In this document: piece by piece, positions 35,690-44,350 of the stretch | How positions within the stretch are numbered: position 1 is the first letter of the stretch | Layout: each line of letters opens with the position of its first letter | From: Ferruginibacter sp. | Lineage (GTDB): Bacteria; Bacteroidota; Bacteroidia; Chitinophagales; Chitinophagaceae | NCBI GenBank assembly: GCA_025963635.1 | Contig: JAOQAK010000072.1 | Location: 1 to 64,000, forward strand | DNA length: 64,000 nucleotides | Reading direction: 5' to 3' | Made by a program: the position numbers and the translations under genes | Notes under the pieces: model-generated | Seen by the model: only the letters and a program-made list of their open reading frames with translations | Told to the model about the DNA's origin: nothing | Databases searched by the model: none

Positions 35690-36856
35690 TCAGACTTTAT
35701 ATTCCGTCCACTTCTGATCGGATTGTGCAGAGAGCACCACGCTGTCGATGAATGCCATTCCCCTAACTCCTTCATCCACGGTTGGGAAATCAAGCGATTC
35801 TTTCGAAGGTTCGGTACCATTGATCTTTGCGGTAAGGGTAGTCGCAAAATTTTTATAGATATTGCCAAAAGCTTCGAGATATCCTTCCGGATGCCCGCCC
35901 GGGGTTCTGCAATTGGAGGTGGCAAAAGAAGAAAGCCGGTCAGCATAATTTCCCCCGGCCCGCAAGATCTGTGCAGGCGCTTCCAACCATTTTACCAACA
36001 GGGTATTGGGTTCATGCTGTGCCCATTCGATGCCGCCCTTTTCTCCATACACCCTGATTTTGAGCGCATTTTCCTCGCCGGCAGCTACCTGTGATGCCAT
36101 GAGTACACCGGCTGCACCATTGTCAAATTTCAACAATACATTTCCATCGTCATCCAGTGCCCGGCCCTCTACAAAAATATTGAGGTCGGCGCAAAGATGA
36201 GTGATCTTTAAACCTGTAATGTATTCCGCAAGATGAGCAGCATGTGTTCCGATATCGCCCATGGCGCCACTCTTGCCGCTCTTTTTAGGATCGGTTCTCC
36301 AGGCGGCTTGTGCATTGCCTTCTCTTTCTGAAAGTTTACTAAGCCACCCTTGCGGATATTCCACCCATATTTTTCTTATTTTTCCTAATGCACCTTCCTT
36401 TACCATTGCCCTGGCTTGTTTTACCATCGGGTAACCCGAATAAGTATGGGTAAGGCAAAGGAGCAACCCGGATTCTTCCACCAGCTTTTTTAATTCTTTT
36501 GCTTCCTCCAATGTGAACGTGATCGGCTTTTCCAACACCACATTAAAGCCCTTTTCAAGGGCCATTTTTGCAGGGGCAAAATGTGCAAAATTGGGAGTAA
36601 CGATGGTAACAAAATCCATTCGTTGATGGGCAGGCTGCAGACTTTCCTTTTCAAGCATTTCCTCGTAGTTCATGTAAATTCTTTCTGTCGCCAGGAATAA
36701 GGATTCGCCGGAGTCTTTCGCGATTGCGGGATTGATGCTTAATGCGCCGCAAACCAATTCTATTAAACCATCCAGGTTGGCTGCATGACGGTGTATGGCT
36801 CCAATAAAGGCATCTTTGCCGCCTCCAATCATTCCCATTCGAAGTTTTCTTTTCAT
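35690..36856 (-). CDS. Gfo/Idh/MocA family oxidoreductase, 388 aa, cytoplasmic
   Basis: NAD(P)-dependent dehydrogenase with a Rossmann domain starting at residue ~7 (GMIGGGKDAFIG) and no export signal. The substrate-domain motif VVLEKPITFTLEEA contains the conserved EKP Lys; the later GAMGDIGTHAAHLAEYI carries the catalytic Asp-x3-His pair. The length fits inositol 2-dehydrogenase or 3-keto-glycoside-type members, and the exact substrate cannot be read. It is the first gene of a minus-strand run (Gfo/Idh, isomerase, NIPSNAP, ThuA). A perfect AAAACGTTTT palindrome lies 42 bp upstream of its start, so repression by a LacI-family regulator is plausible. Confidence 0.9.
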   Translation of the reverse strand: MKRKLRMGMIGGGKDAFIGAIHRHAANLDGLIELVCGALSINPAIAKDSGESLFLATERIYMNYEEMLEKESLQPAHQRMDFVTIVTPNFAHFAPAKMALEKGFNVVLEKPITFTLEEAKELKKLVEESGLLLCLTHTYSGYPMVKQARAMVKEGALGKIRKIWVEYPQGWLSKLSEREGNAQAAWRTDPKKSGKSGAMGDIGTHAAHLAEYITGLKITHLCADLNIFVEGRALDDDGNVLLKFDNGAAGVLMASQVAAGEENALKIRVYGEKGGIEWAQHEPNTLLVKWLEAPAQILRAGGNYADRLSSFATSNCRTPGGHPEGYLEAFGNIYKNFATTLTAKINGTEPSKESLDFPTVDEGVRGMAFIDSVVLSAQSDQKWTEYKV

Positions 36857-36895
36857 ATAAATCTTTTAAAAGTTGTTTCGTTAAAAATTTATTAC

Positions 36896-36909
36896 GCAAA
36901 ACGTTTTAC
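36896..36909. promoter_or_regulatory. LacI-family-like operator
   Basis: GC-AAAACGTTTT-AC, with the perfect 10-bp palindrome centred on CG at 36898-36907, as in many LacI/CcpA-family sites. It lies 39 bp upstream of the Gfo/Idh start in a divergent promoter region shared with the MFS gene. No regulator gene is visible nearby. Confidence 0.5.
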
Positions 36910-37051
36910 AATTTTACGGATAAAATTTATGTACGCTTCATAAAAGTTATTTGCGGCGGTTGGCATCGTATAGATTAAGCATCAATACACTTACTCCATT
37001 GTTAAAATTGAACGTTAGTAATTCCCATTATCGGTCCGGCAAGGATTCACT

Positions 37052-37088
37052 TGCAAGCGTTTTCACTTAAATGTTTTAAAAAACATTT
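37052..37088. promoter_or_regulatory. Second operator-like cluster in the divergent region
   Basis: TGCAAGCGTTTTCA (37052-37065) resembles the upstream LacI-like site with one imperfect half. It is followed directly by the perfect palindrome AAATGTTTT-AA-AAAACATTT (37069-37088). Together they lie ~150 bp upstream of the MFS start. The rest of 36857-37233 is A/T-rich promoter-like sequence. Confidence 0.4.
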
Positions 37089-37233
37089 AAAAATAGTGCG
37101 ATTTGTAAAGCAGTATTTGACATAATGGTAAAAACAAATGGCAAATTAAATTTTTTTTTATCCAAAATTCAATAATATTACACTTCTAATTTTTTTCTTA
37201 ACGCTATTTTGATTTATACGTAAACCAACGATT

Positions 37234-38523
37234 ATGCCTGCCAATATTCAGAAAAAACAACTGTTTACAGCAAGTTGCCTGGCCCTGCTGGTAACCTCTC
37301 TTTCTTTTGGTATCAGGGCCGGAATTCTTGGCCGCCTGGGAGAGAAATTTCACCTGGATGCACAACAACTTGGAACCATTGCAGCGACTGCTTTCTGGGG
37401 TTTTCCGCTGGCAATTGTAATCGGAGGTTTGGTAGTAGATGCCATTGGAATGAAGAAACTGCTGATTGGCGCTTTTGTATTTCATCTCGCGGGTATTTTG
37501 CTTACTGTTTTTGCAACTGGCTACTGGAGTTTATTTATTTCTACTTTGTTTGTAGGTATCGCCAATGGTACGGTTGAAGCTGCCTGTAACCCTTTAGTAG
37601 CAACCATTCACAGTGATAATAAAACCACCAAGCTCAATCATTTCCATTTATGGTTTCCCGGCGGGATTGTTATTGGTACGCTGATCGTTTTCTTTCTCGA
37701 TAAAATGGGAGTGGGATGGCAGGTGCAAGTGGGGTTAATGGTCATTCCAACGCTCATCTATGGATTTCTTTTCAGCAAATTAGATTTTCCCGTTACGGAA
37801 AGAGTTGCCAGTGGTGTTTCCGGTGCTGATATGTACAAGGCACTACTGAATCCCCTGTTTATTTTAATGATCATCTTAATGTTTGGAACTGCCATTACCG
37901 AATTATTTACCGGGCAGTGGATCGATGTATTGTTGAAAAATGTTACAGACAATGCCATTTTGCTATTAACGATTGAGACAGGCGTAATGGTTGTTGGACG
38001 TGCATTTGCCGGACCTGTAGTGCACAAATTTTCACCCGCGGGTGTGCTGCTAATTTCAGCAGTACTTGCAGCAACGGGCTTGTACCTGTTGGGGCACACA
38101 TCAGGCAATATGCTTTTTGTTGGCGCAATTATATTTGGAATGGGTGTATGTTATTTTTGGCCAACCATGTTAGGTTTTGTATCGGAAAATTTACCGAGAA
38201 CGGGTGCAGTGGGTTTAAATTTCATGGGCGGTGCAGGGATGTTTGCGGTATCTCTATATATGATTTTCATGGGAGGGTATTACGACCGGTTATTGGTTGG
38301 TAAATTACCCGCAGGCGCTGAACTTGCCGTTTATAGCGGTGCAGGCGCTACCCCCGAAATGACCAATGCCTTGATGGAAGCGAAGAAGGCAGCAGGTCCT
38401 GCAATAATCAATGCCACACTTATCATCCCCATTATTTTAAGCGTTGCTTTTGCCGGCTTGCTGATCTACATGCGGTCGCGGAAACATGAACAGGCTCAAA
38501 AATTATCAAATTCAATTGTATAA
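37234..38523 (+). CDS. MFS transporter (sugar permease-like), 429 aa
   Basis: Major facilitator with about twelve membrane helices spread over the full length. It starts after a short basic N-terminus (MPANIQKKQLF). GLVVDAIGMKKLLIGAF matches the loop 2-3 region of the family, with a G-x3-D-x2-G-x-K/R-like pattern, and ANGTVEAACNPLVATI resembles the TM4 segment of fucose and nucleoside permease-like carriers. It probably imports the mono- or keto-sugar produced in the periplasm. The TIM-barrel gene starts 10 bp after its stop, so the two are almost certainly co-transcribed. It is divergent from the Gfo/Idh gene across operator-like palindromes. Confidence 0.85.
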   Translation: MPANIQKKQLFTASCLALLVTSLSFGIRAGILGRLGEKFHLDAQQLGTIAATAFWGFPLAIVIGGLVVDAIGMKKLLIGAFVFHLAGILLTVFATGYWSLFISTLFVGIANGTVEAACNPLVATIHSDNKTTKLNHFHLWFPGGIVIGTLIVFFLDKMGVGWQVQVGLMVIPTLIYGFLFSKLDFPVTERVASGVSGADMYKALLNPLFILMIILMFGTAITELFTGQWIDVLLKNVTDNAILLLTIETGVMVVGRAFAGPVVHKFSPAGVLLISAVLAATGLYLLGHTSGNMLFVGAIIFGMGVCYFWPTMLGFVSENLPRTGAVGLNFMGGAGMFAVSLYMIFMGGYYDRLLVGKLPAGAELAVYSGAGATPEMTNALMEAKKAAGPAIINATLIIPIILSVAFAGLLIYMRSRKHEQAQKLSNSIV

Positions 38524-38533
38524 AATAGCTTTT

Positions 38534-39427
38534 ATGCCAGGTCAACAAAACAGGCGTAATGCCATCAAAAATATCCTGGTAGGTTCTGCCGCGTTGGGAT
38601 CTTCCACAGTATTAAGCTCTTTTTCAACTGAAAAAAATAAAAAAGACCAGCCTTTGAAACTGAAAGGAAATATCAATCACTCTGTTTGCCAGTGGTGCTA
38701 CAATTCTATTCCACTTGAAAAGCTTTGCCAGGCAGTAAAAGAAATTGGTTTTGGCGCCATCGACCTGATTGCCCCGAAAGACTGGCCCATGCTGCAACAA
38801 TATGGATTGTACAGTTCCATGTGCTATCATGGCGGCAAGGTTAGTTTAACTGAGGGATTTAATAATAAGAACTTTCATGAACAATTGATCAAAGATTACA
38901 CAGAAGTGATCCCGTTAATGGTGAAAGCCGGCTATAAAAACCTGATCTGTTTTAGCGGTAACCGGAATGGAATGGATGATGAAACCGGTCTCCAGAATTG
39001 CGTGGAAGGATTAAAGAAAATTTTACCCCTTGCAGAAAAGAATGGCATCCTCATCCAAATGGAATTGCTCAATAGTAAAGTGAATCACAAAGATTATATG
39101 TGCGATAAAACAGCCTGGGGTGTTGAATTGTGCAAAAGAACCGGATCTCCAAATTTCAAACTGCTGTATGATATTTACCATATGCAGATTGATGAAGGAG
39201 ATGTGATTCGTACCATACAGGATAACCACCAATACATTGGTCACTATCATACCGGCGGTGTTCCGGGAAGGCATGAAATTGATGACAGCCAGGAATTATA
39301 CTACCCTGCTATCATGAAAGCGATTGTTGCCACCGGCCACAAAGGGTATGTTGCACAGGAATTTATTCCGGCAAAAGAAGATAAGCTGCAATCTTTGAAA
39401 GATGCAGTGCTGCTATGTGATGTGTAA
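38534..39427 (+). CDS. Exported hydroxypyruvate isomerase-like TIM barrel, 297 aa
   Basis: The start is set at 38534 (MPGQQNRRNAIKN), because the upstream ATG at 38486 overlaps the MFS gene. A twin-arginine-type RRNAIKNILVGSAALGSS leader suggests Tat export. The barrel shows SVCQWCYNSIPLEKL at the first strand (a hydroxypyruvate isomerase hallmark), NLICFSGN, IQMELLNSKVNH (metal Glu), KLLYDIYHMQIDEGD (Asp/His), IGHYHTGGVPGRHEID, and a final YVAQEFIPAKE (Glu). So the catalytic residues look complete. Location outside the cytoplasm would set it apart from E. coli Hyi and places it with the periplasmic keto-sugar enzymes. Confidence 0.85.
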   Translation: MPGQQNRRNAIKNILVGSAALGSSTVLSSFSTEKNKKDQPLKLKGNINHSVCQWCYNSIPLEKLCQAVKEIGFGAIDLIAPKDWPMLQQYGLYSSMCYHGGKVSLTEGFNNKNFHEQLIKDYTEVIPLMVKAGYKNLICFSGNRNGMDDETGLQNCVEGLKKILPLAEKNGILIQMELLNSKVNHKDYMCDKTAWGVELCKRTGSPNFKLLYDIYHMQIDEGDVIRTIQDNHQYIGHYHTGGVPGRHEIDDSQELYYPAIMKAIVATGHKGYVAQEFIPAKEDKLQSLKDAVLLCDV

Positions 39428-39627
39428 ATCCATCGCATTACTGATTAATATTTACAGCGTTTTATAAACTGCAACATTGCAGGTTACCGGTAATGAAACA
39501 ATACACATGTTTGCTTCCCTGGCAATGAATATACCAACAGCGGATCAAGCTAGATTATCCAAAATCACCTTTTCGAAATTTTTTTACTGTACAAAATACT
39601 AATTGTTGAACTTATAAAATTTAAACG

Positions 39628-41307
39628 ATGGCTGAGAATACATATGATGCAATTGTTGTTGGCTCCGGGATCAGCGGTGGATGGGCAGCAAAAGAACTTA
39701 CCGAAAAAGGGTTAAAAGTATTGTTGTTGGAACGGGGAAGAAATATTGAGCATGGGAAAGACTATGTAAATGCCAATAAGGATCCATGGGAATTTCCCCA
39801 TGCCGGAGGCCGCACCCAACAAATGATTAAAGATTACCCGGTACTGAAAAGAGACTACCCCTTAAGCGAAATGAATCTTGATTTTTGGGTAAAAGACAGT
39901 GAATGTCCTTACACCGAAGTAAAACGTTTCGATTGGTTCAGGGGATACCATGTGGGCGGGCGCTCGCTCACCTGGGGCCGCCAAAGCTACCGGTGGAGCG
40001 ATTTTGACTTCGAAGCAAATGCTAAGGACGGTTTTGGGGTTGACTGGCCAATCCGTTATAAGGACATTGCTCCCTGGTATGAATATGCTGAAACATTTGC
40101 AGGTGTAAATGGAAATAAAGATGGGTTGCCTCAGTTACCGGACGGACATTTTTTGCCTGCAATGGAAATGAATTGCGTTGAAAAAGATGTGTCAAAAAGA
40201 TTAAAAGAGCATTATAAAAATGCCCGCACGATGATCATGGGCCGTTCAGCCAATCTTACTGAAGATCACAATGGCCGAACCCGTTGTCAATACAGGAATA
40301 AGTGTGCACTTGGTTGCCCTTTTGGCGCTTATTTTAGTACACAATCAGCCACCTTGCCTGCTGCAATGAAAACCGGCAACCTCACGCTTCGTCCATTTTC
40401 CATTGCTACAAAGATCATTTATGATAAAGACACGAAGAAAGCAAAAGGTGTTGAAATCCTGGATGCTGAATCAAACAAAACGTATGAATTTTTCAGCAAG
40501 ATCGTGTTTGTGAATGCTTCCACGTTGAACTCAACCTGGCTGCTCATGAATTCCGCTACGGATATTTGGCCGGAAGGATTAGGTAGCAGCAGCAATGCCC
40601 TTGGCCATAACCTGATGGATCATCACCTGGGAGTAGGCGCCAATGGGGATGTGGAAGGATATGAAGATAAATATATTTACGGCCGTCGTGCAAATGGCAT
40701 TTACGTACCACGGTACCAGAATCTTTTCAACGACAAACGCGATTACCTGCGTGGGTTTGGTTACCAGGGCAGCGGAAGCCGGGAAGGGTGGAAAAGACAG
40801 GTAGCTGAATTGAGCATTGGTGCAGATTTCAAGGAAGCGATCAGTGAACCCGGTGGTTGGAAAATGGGCATCGGTGGTTTTGGCGAAATTCTGCCTTATC
40901 CCGAAAACAGGATCACGCTTGACAAAACAAAAAAAGATAAATGGGGACTCAATGTATTGGCTATTGATTGCGAGTTGAAAGAAAATGAGTTGAAGATGCG
41001 CAAGGATATGATGAATGATGCTGTTGAGATGCTTACAGTAAGCGGTGTTAAAAATGTAAAAGGGTATGACGGAGATGGAACCCCCGGGCGTGGTATTCAT
41101 GAAATGGGCACTGCCAGGATGGGAAAAGATCCAAAAACTTCCGTGCTCAATGGCAATAACCAGGTTTGGGATGCTAAAAATGTGTTTATAACAGATGGTG
41201 CCTGCATGACATCTGCAGCTTGTGTTAATCCGTCACTTACTTATATGGCACTAACTGCAAGAGCTGCAAACTTTGCGGTGGAACAATTAAAAAAAGGAAA
41301 CCTGTAA
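39628..41307 (+). CDS. GMC family FAD-dependent oxidoreductase, 559 aa
   Basis: Catalytic subunit of a sugar dehydrogenase. FAD motif AIVVGSGISGG is at residues ~8-18. Cys220, Cys226 and Cys230 form CQYRNKCALGCP, the C-x5-C-x3-C-P pattern seen around the iron-sulphur centre of FAD-glucose dehydrogenases. The C-terminal motifs HEMGTARMG and CVNPSLTYMAL supply the family's catalytic His and Asn. There is no signal peptide, so it probably leaves the cell with the Tat-bearing subunit 3 encoded at 43045. It is followed 5 bp later by a close paralogue, an obvious tandem duplication. A glycoside 3-dehydrogenase role is the best guess from neighbours. Confidence 0.9.
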   Translation: MAENTYDAIVVGSGISGGWAAKELTEKGLKVLLLERGRNIEHGKDYVNANKDPWEFPHAGGRTQQMIKDYPVLKRDYPLSEMNLDFWVKDSECPYTEVKRFDWFRGYHVGGRSLTWGRQSYRWSDFDFEANAKDGFGVDWPIRYKDIAPWYEYAETFAGVNGNKDGLPQLPDGHFLPAMEMNCVEKDVSKRLKEHYKNARTMIMGRSANLTEDHNGRTRCQYRNKCALGCPFGAYFSTQSATLPAAMKTGNLTLRPFSIATKIIYDKDTKKAKGVEILDAESNKTYEFFSKIVFVNASTLNSTWLLMNSATDIWPEGLGSSSNALGHNLMDHHLGVGANGDVEGYEDKYIYGRRANGIYVPRYQNLFNDKRDYLRGFGYQGSGSREGWKRQVAELSIGADFKEAISEPGGWKMGIGGFGEILPYPENRITLDKTKKDKWGLNVLAIDCELKENELKMRKDMMNDAVEMLTVSGVKNVKGYDGDGTPGRGIHEMGTARMGKDPKTSVLNGNNQVWDAKNVFITDGACMTSAACVNPSLTYMALTARAANFAVEQLKKGNL

Positions 41308-41312
41308 CTGTT

Positions 41313-43028
41313 ATGCCAGGCGACTCAACCAATGTAAATAATAAGTCAGTAGCTCAAAATACCTACGATGCCATTGTAATAGGATCCGGCATTAGTGGCG
41401 GCTGGGCAGCCAAGGAACTTACCGAAAAAGGCTTAAAAGTATTGATGCTGGAACGTGGTCCGAATTATGAGCATGTCAAGGACTATACATCTGCGGTAAA
41501 AGATCCATGGGAATTCGTGCATGGTGGCCGTACTACAGATCAACAAAAAAAAGATTTCCCCGTGATCCACCGGGGATGGGCCGCAGCAGAAGGCGTAATG
41601 AATGCCTGGGCAAATGAAAAAGATTGCCCCTATACGGAAATAAAACCTTTCACCTGGTGGCGCAGCTATCGGTTGGGAGGAAGATCATTGTTATGGGGCA
41701 GGCAAAGCTATCGTTGGAGTGATATTGATTTTGAAGCGAATGCAAAAGATGGCCATGGGGTTGACTGGCCCATCCGGTACAAAGACCTTGCGCCATGGTA
41801 CGATTATGTTGAAAAAATCGCGGGCATCAGTGGTTCCGTTGAAGGCCTGCCTCATTTGCCAGACGGGCAATTTTTGCCTCCCATGAATTTGAACTGCGTG
41901 GAAAAAGACGTAGCTGCAAGGCTAAAGAAGCACTACAACGGTATGAGGCATATGATCATAGGTCGTGTTGCCAATTTAACTGCCGCCATCCCGGGGAGAA
42001 CCGAATGCCAGTTTAGAAATCGTTGTTGGGAAGGCTGTCCTTTTGGCGGCTATTTCAGTACCCAATCATCTACCTTGCCTGCTGCCAAAGCAACCGGCAA
42101 TTTAACGGTACGGCCATTATCCATTGTAACAAAGATCATTTACAATAAAGACTCCAAAAAGGCTACCGGTGTAGAAGTGCTTGACGCCGAAACCAATAAA
42201 ACATACGAATTCTATAGCAAAATTGTTTTCCTGAATGCTTCGTCTTTAAATTCTGCCTGGGTGCTAATGAATACTGCAACGGATATTTGGCCTGGTGGGT
42301 TGGGTAGCAGCAGTGGCGAACTGGGACACAATGTGATGGACCATCATTATAATTTAGGTGCTTCGGGTACGGTAGAAGGATTTGAAGATCAGTATGTATA
42401 TGGCAGAAGAGCCAATGGGATTTATATCCCCCGTTTTACCAACCTTTATGGTGATAAGCGTGATTTCCTGCGGGGCTATGGGTTCCAGGGAGCTGCCGGC
42501 AGGGGCGGCTGGAGCAGGGAAGTGGCAGAAATGAATATTGGTGGCGAATTTAAAGATGCCCTCACTGAAGCAGGTCCATGGGCCATCGGAATTACGGGTT
42601 TTGGTGAAATATTGCCCAATCACGATAACAGGATTTACCTTGATACAACAAAGAAAGATAAGTGGGGGCTTCCGATATTGGCCATGGACGCTGAGTTAAA
42701 AGCAAATGAATGGGCAATGCGGAAAGACATCATGAAAGAATCTGTTGCGATGCTTGAAAATGCAGGCGTTAAAAATGTACATGCTCACGATAGTGGCCAT
42801 AATATGGGACATGGTATTCATGAAATGGGAACTGCCCGTATGGGAAAAGACCGGAAAACTTCGGTGCTAAATAAATACAACCAGGTTTGGGATGCAAAAA
42901 ATGTATTTGTAACAGACGGGGCAGCAATGACCTCTTCCGCCTGCCAGAATCCTTCGCTGACCTATATGGCATTAACAGCAAGAGCGGCAGATTTTGCCGT
43001 GAATGAATTAAAAAAAAGTAATTTGTAA
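41313..43028 (+). CDS. GMC family FAD-dependent oxidoreductase, tandem paralogue, 571 aa
   Basis: Close paralogue of the preceding gene, with a longer N-terminus (MPGDSTNVNNKSVAQ) before AIVIGSGISGG. The cysteine motif is C232-C238-C242 (CQFRNRCWEGCP). Catalytic-region motifs HEMGTARMG and CQNPSLTYMAL are intact. The differences cluster in the substrate half, for example GGRTTDQQKKDF and AAGRGGWSREV against the other copy, so the two may differ in sugar preference. Both would compete for or share the one small subunit encoded 16 bp downstream. It is part of one tight + strand operon with 39628 and 43045. Confidence 0.9.
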   Translation: MPGDSTNVNNKSVAQNTYDAIVIGSGISGGWAAKELTEKGLKVLMLERGPNYEHVKDYTSAVKDPWEFVHGGRTTDQQKKDFPVIHRGWAAAEGVMNAWANEKDCPYTEIKPFTWWRSYRLGGRSLLWGRQSYRWSDIDFEANAKDGHGVDWPIRYKDLAPWYDYVEKIAGISGSVEGLPHLPDGQFLPPMNLNCVEKDVAARLKKHYNGMRHMIIGRVANLTAAIPGRTECQFRNRCWEGCPFGGYFSTQSSTLPAAKATGNLTVRPLSIVTKIIYNKDSKKATGVEVLDAETNKTYEFYSKIVFLNASSLNSAWVLMNTATDIWPGGLGSSSGELGHNVMDHHYNLGASGTVEGFEDQYVYGRRANGIYIPRFTNLYGDKRDFLRGYGFQGAAGRGGWSREVAEMNIGGEFKDALTEAGPWAIGITGFGEILPNHDNRIYLDTTKKDKWGLPILAMDAELKANEWAMRKDIMKESVAMLENAGVKNVHAHDSGHNMGHGIHEMGTARMGKDRKTSVLNKYNQVWDAKNVFVTDGAAMTSSACQNPSLTYMALTARAADFAVNELKKSNL

Positions 43029-43044
43029 AATAAAAACTACAAGT

Positions 43045-43623
43045 ATGAATATGACAAGAAGAGAATTGCTGCAGAATGTAGCAGTTTTATTGGGCGGTTC
43101 TATTGTTGGTGGATCCGTTTTTAGCATATCCGGTTGCAAGTCGACCGACAAACAGGTAAACGCGTTGTTTAACGAAAGCCAGGTAGCTTACATGAATGAG
43201 ATTGCGGATACGATTCTGCCTACCACCAGTAGTCCGGGTGCTAAAACGGCAAACGTGGGTAATTTCATGGCTGTGATGGTATTGGATTGCTACACTGAAA
43301 AGGACCAGAAAGTGTTCCTGGATGGCTTGAAAAAAATTGATGAATTGAGCGATAAGCAATTCCATACTTCTTTCGTGAAAGCTGATCCCAAACAACGCAC
43401 CGAGTTGCTGACTGCGCTCGACAAGGAACAAAAAGAATACCAGGCAAAAAAGACCAAGGAAGATCCTTCGCACTATTTCAGAATGATGAAAGAATTGACT
43501 GTGCTCGGGTATTTCAGCTCAAAGGAAGGCGCAACACAAGCCCTTCGCTACCTGCCCGTGCCCGGTAAATACGATGGCTCTTATCCTTACAAAAAAGGTG
43601 ATAAGGCCTGGGCAACTTCTTAA
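43045..43623 (+). CDS. Gluconate 2-dehydrogenase subunit 3 family protein, 192 aa
   Basis: Small subunit with a twin-arginine leader TRRELLQNVAVLLGG and a lipobox SISGC (Cys31), so a Tat-exported lipoprotein is predicted. The mature part begins FNESQVAYMNEIADTILPTT, the conserved opening of gluconate_2-dh3 domains, and ends LPVPGKYDGSYPYKKGDKAWA, also typical. It follows two GMC large subunits in a three-gene operon and should anchor and export them. As at 29694, no cytochrome c partner is encoded nearby, so the electron acceptor is open. A strong terminator follows 16 bp after the stop. Confidence 0.88.
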   Translation: MNMTRRELLQNVAVLLGGSIVGGSVFSISGCKSTDKQVNALFNESQVAYMNEIADTILPTTSSPGAKTANVGNFMAVMVLDCYTEKDQKVFLDGLKKIDELSDKQFHTSFVKADPKQRTELLTALDKEQKEYQAKKTKEDPSHYFRMMKELTVLGYFSSKEGATQALRYLPVPGKYDGSYPYKKGDKAWATS

Positions 43624-43638
43624 TATAAAATTTGAAAG

Positions 43639-43688
43639 TGACTCAATTACTCAATGAATAGCTTCTATGAGTAATTGAGTCATTTTTG
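43639..43688 (+). terminator. Strong Rho-independent terminator of the GMC operon
   Basis: Perfect 15-bp stem TGACTCAATTACTCA (43639-43653) and TGAGTAATTGAGTCA (43668-43682) with a 14-nt loop, followed by TTTTTGT. Confidence 0.9.
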
Positions 43689-43788
43689 TATTTAACAGCC
43701 CACCATTGCGGTCAATCTCATAAATGCGGTGGTTGGTGGCGAGCTTAAAATTCACCGGAAATTCTTAATTTTAGTTAAAACACTGAAC

Positions 43789-43962
43789 ATGAAAAGAGAG
43801 AAAGTGATAGATACCGTCAATGACCTTCCTCAAGAATTTGAATTGGAAGAACTTCATGAAAAATTGGTATTTGTTGAGAAGATTGAAAACGGCTTGAAAC
43901 AAGTTGAAACCGGCCAGGTTATAACCCATGACACCTTAAAGGAAATGGTTAAAAAATGGTAG
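43789..43962 (+). CDS. Antitoxin-like small protein, 57 aa
   Basis: The start is placed at ATG 43789 (MKREKVIDTVNDLPQEFELEELHEKL...). The frame is open further upstream, but that sequence does not look like protein. The N-terminal half is acidic and helical with an LPQEFELEELHEKLVFVEKI core, followed by VETGQVITHDTLKEMVKKW. This matches the usual form of Bacteroidota antitoxins paired with ParE/RelE toxins, and the stop overlaps the start of the toxin remnant (43956) by 7 bp. It should bind and neutralise the toxin and autorepress the operon (family knowledge). Because the toxin is broken, the gene may be an orphan antitoxin. Confidence 0.75.
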   Translation: MKREKVIDTVNDLPQEFELEELHEKLVFVEKIENGLKQVETGQVITHDTLKEMVKKW

Positions 43963-44235
43963 AAATTACCTGGACTGAATTTGCAATGGAAGATTTAAGA
44001 TCAATTCATGAATATATTTCAAAGGTCTCCAAAGTTTATCCAGATCGACAAGTCGACAAAATTATTAAACGAGTAGACCAATTGGAAATTTCCCAAGAGC
44101 AGGTAGAGTAGTTCCTGAGTTTAATTCAGAATTACTCCGGGAATTAATTGAAGGTAATTACAGAATAATATATCAATCAACTCAGACATTATCGCAATTG
44201 TTCGCGTTCATCATGCGGCAAGACAACTAAAATAA
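43956..44235 (+). pseudogene. ParE/RelE-family toxin gene with two frameshifts
   Basis: From ATG 43956 (MVEITWTEFAMEDLRSI) the frame stops at 44109-44111. The next frame supplies NFPRAGRVVPEF and ELIEGNYRIIYQ, and a third supplies IIAIVRVHHAARQLK to TAA 44233-44235. These are the three conserved blocks of a ~93-residue ParE/RelE toxin in the right order. Each junction is explained by loss of one A, in GAAATTT near 44085 and in CAATC near 44174. The gene would be inactive as read. The A-run context also allows a base-calling artefact. Confidence 0.85.
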
Positions 44236-44278
44236 AGCCAGCTGCCAACAATGCTTGCCAAAAGTTAGGGCTAAAAAA

Positions 44279-44312
44279 AATGTGAGAGGAGGTCCAGGCC
44301 TCCTCCCACATT
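44279..44312. terminator. Bidirectional terminator between the toxin and Gfo/Idh genes
   Basis: AATGTGAGAGGAGG (44279-44292) pairs with CCTCCTCCCACATT (44299-44312) with one mismatch and a 6-nt loop, flanked by A-rich sequence on both sides, in a convergent gene junction. Confidence 0.8.
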
Positions 44313-44350
44313 CAATTAAAAATAGTATCTATTTATATCGCCTCTTATCA

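Noticed and set aside
37234..39427. MFS-isomerase fusion
   Set aside because: A frame starting at 38486 overlaps the MFS gene, but the natural Tat-signal start is at 38534, 10 bp after the MFS stop, so these are two separate genes.
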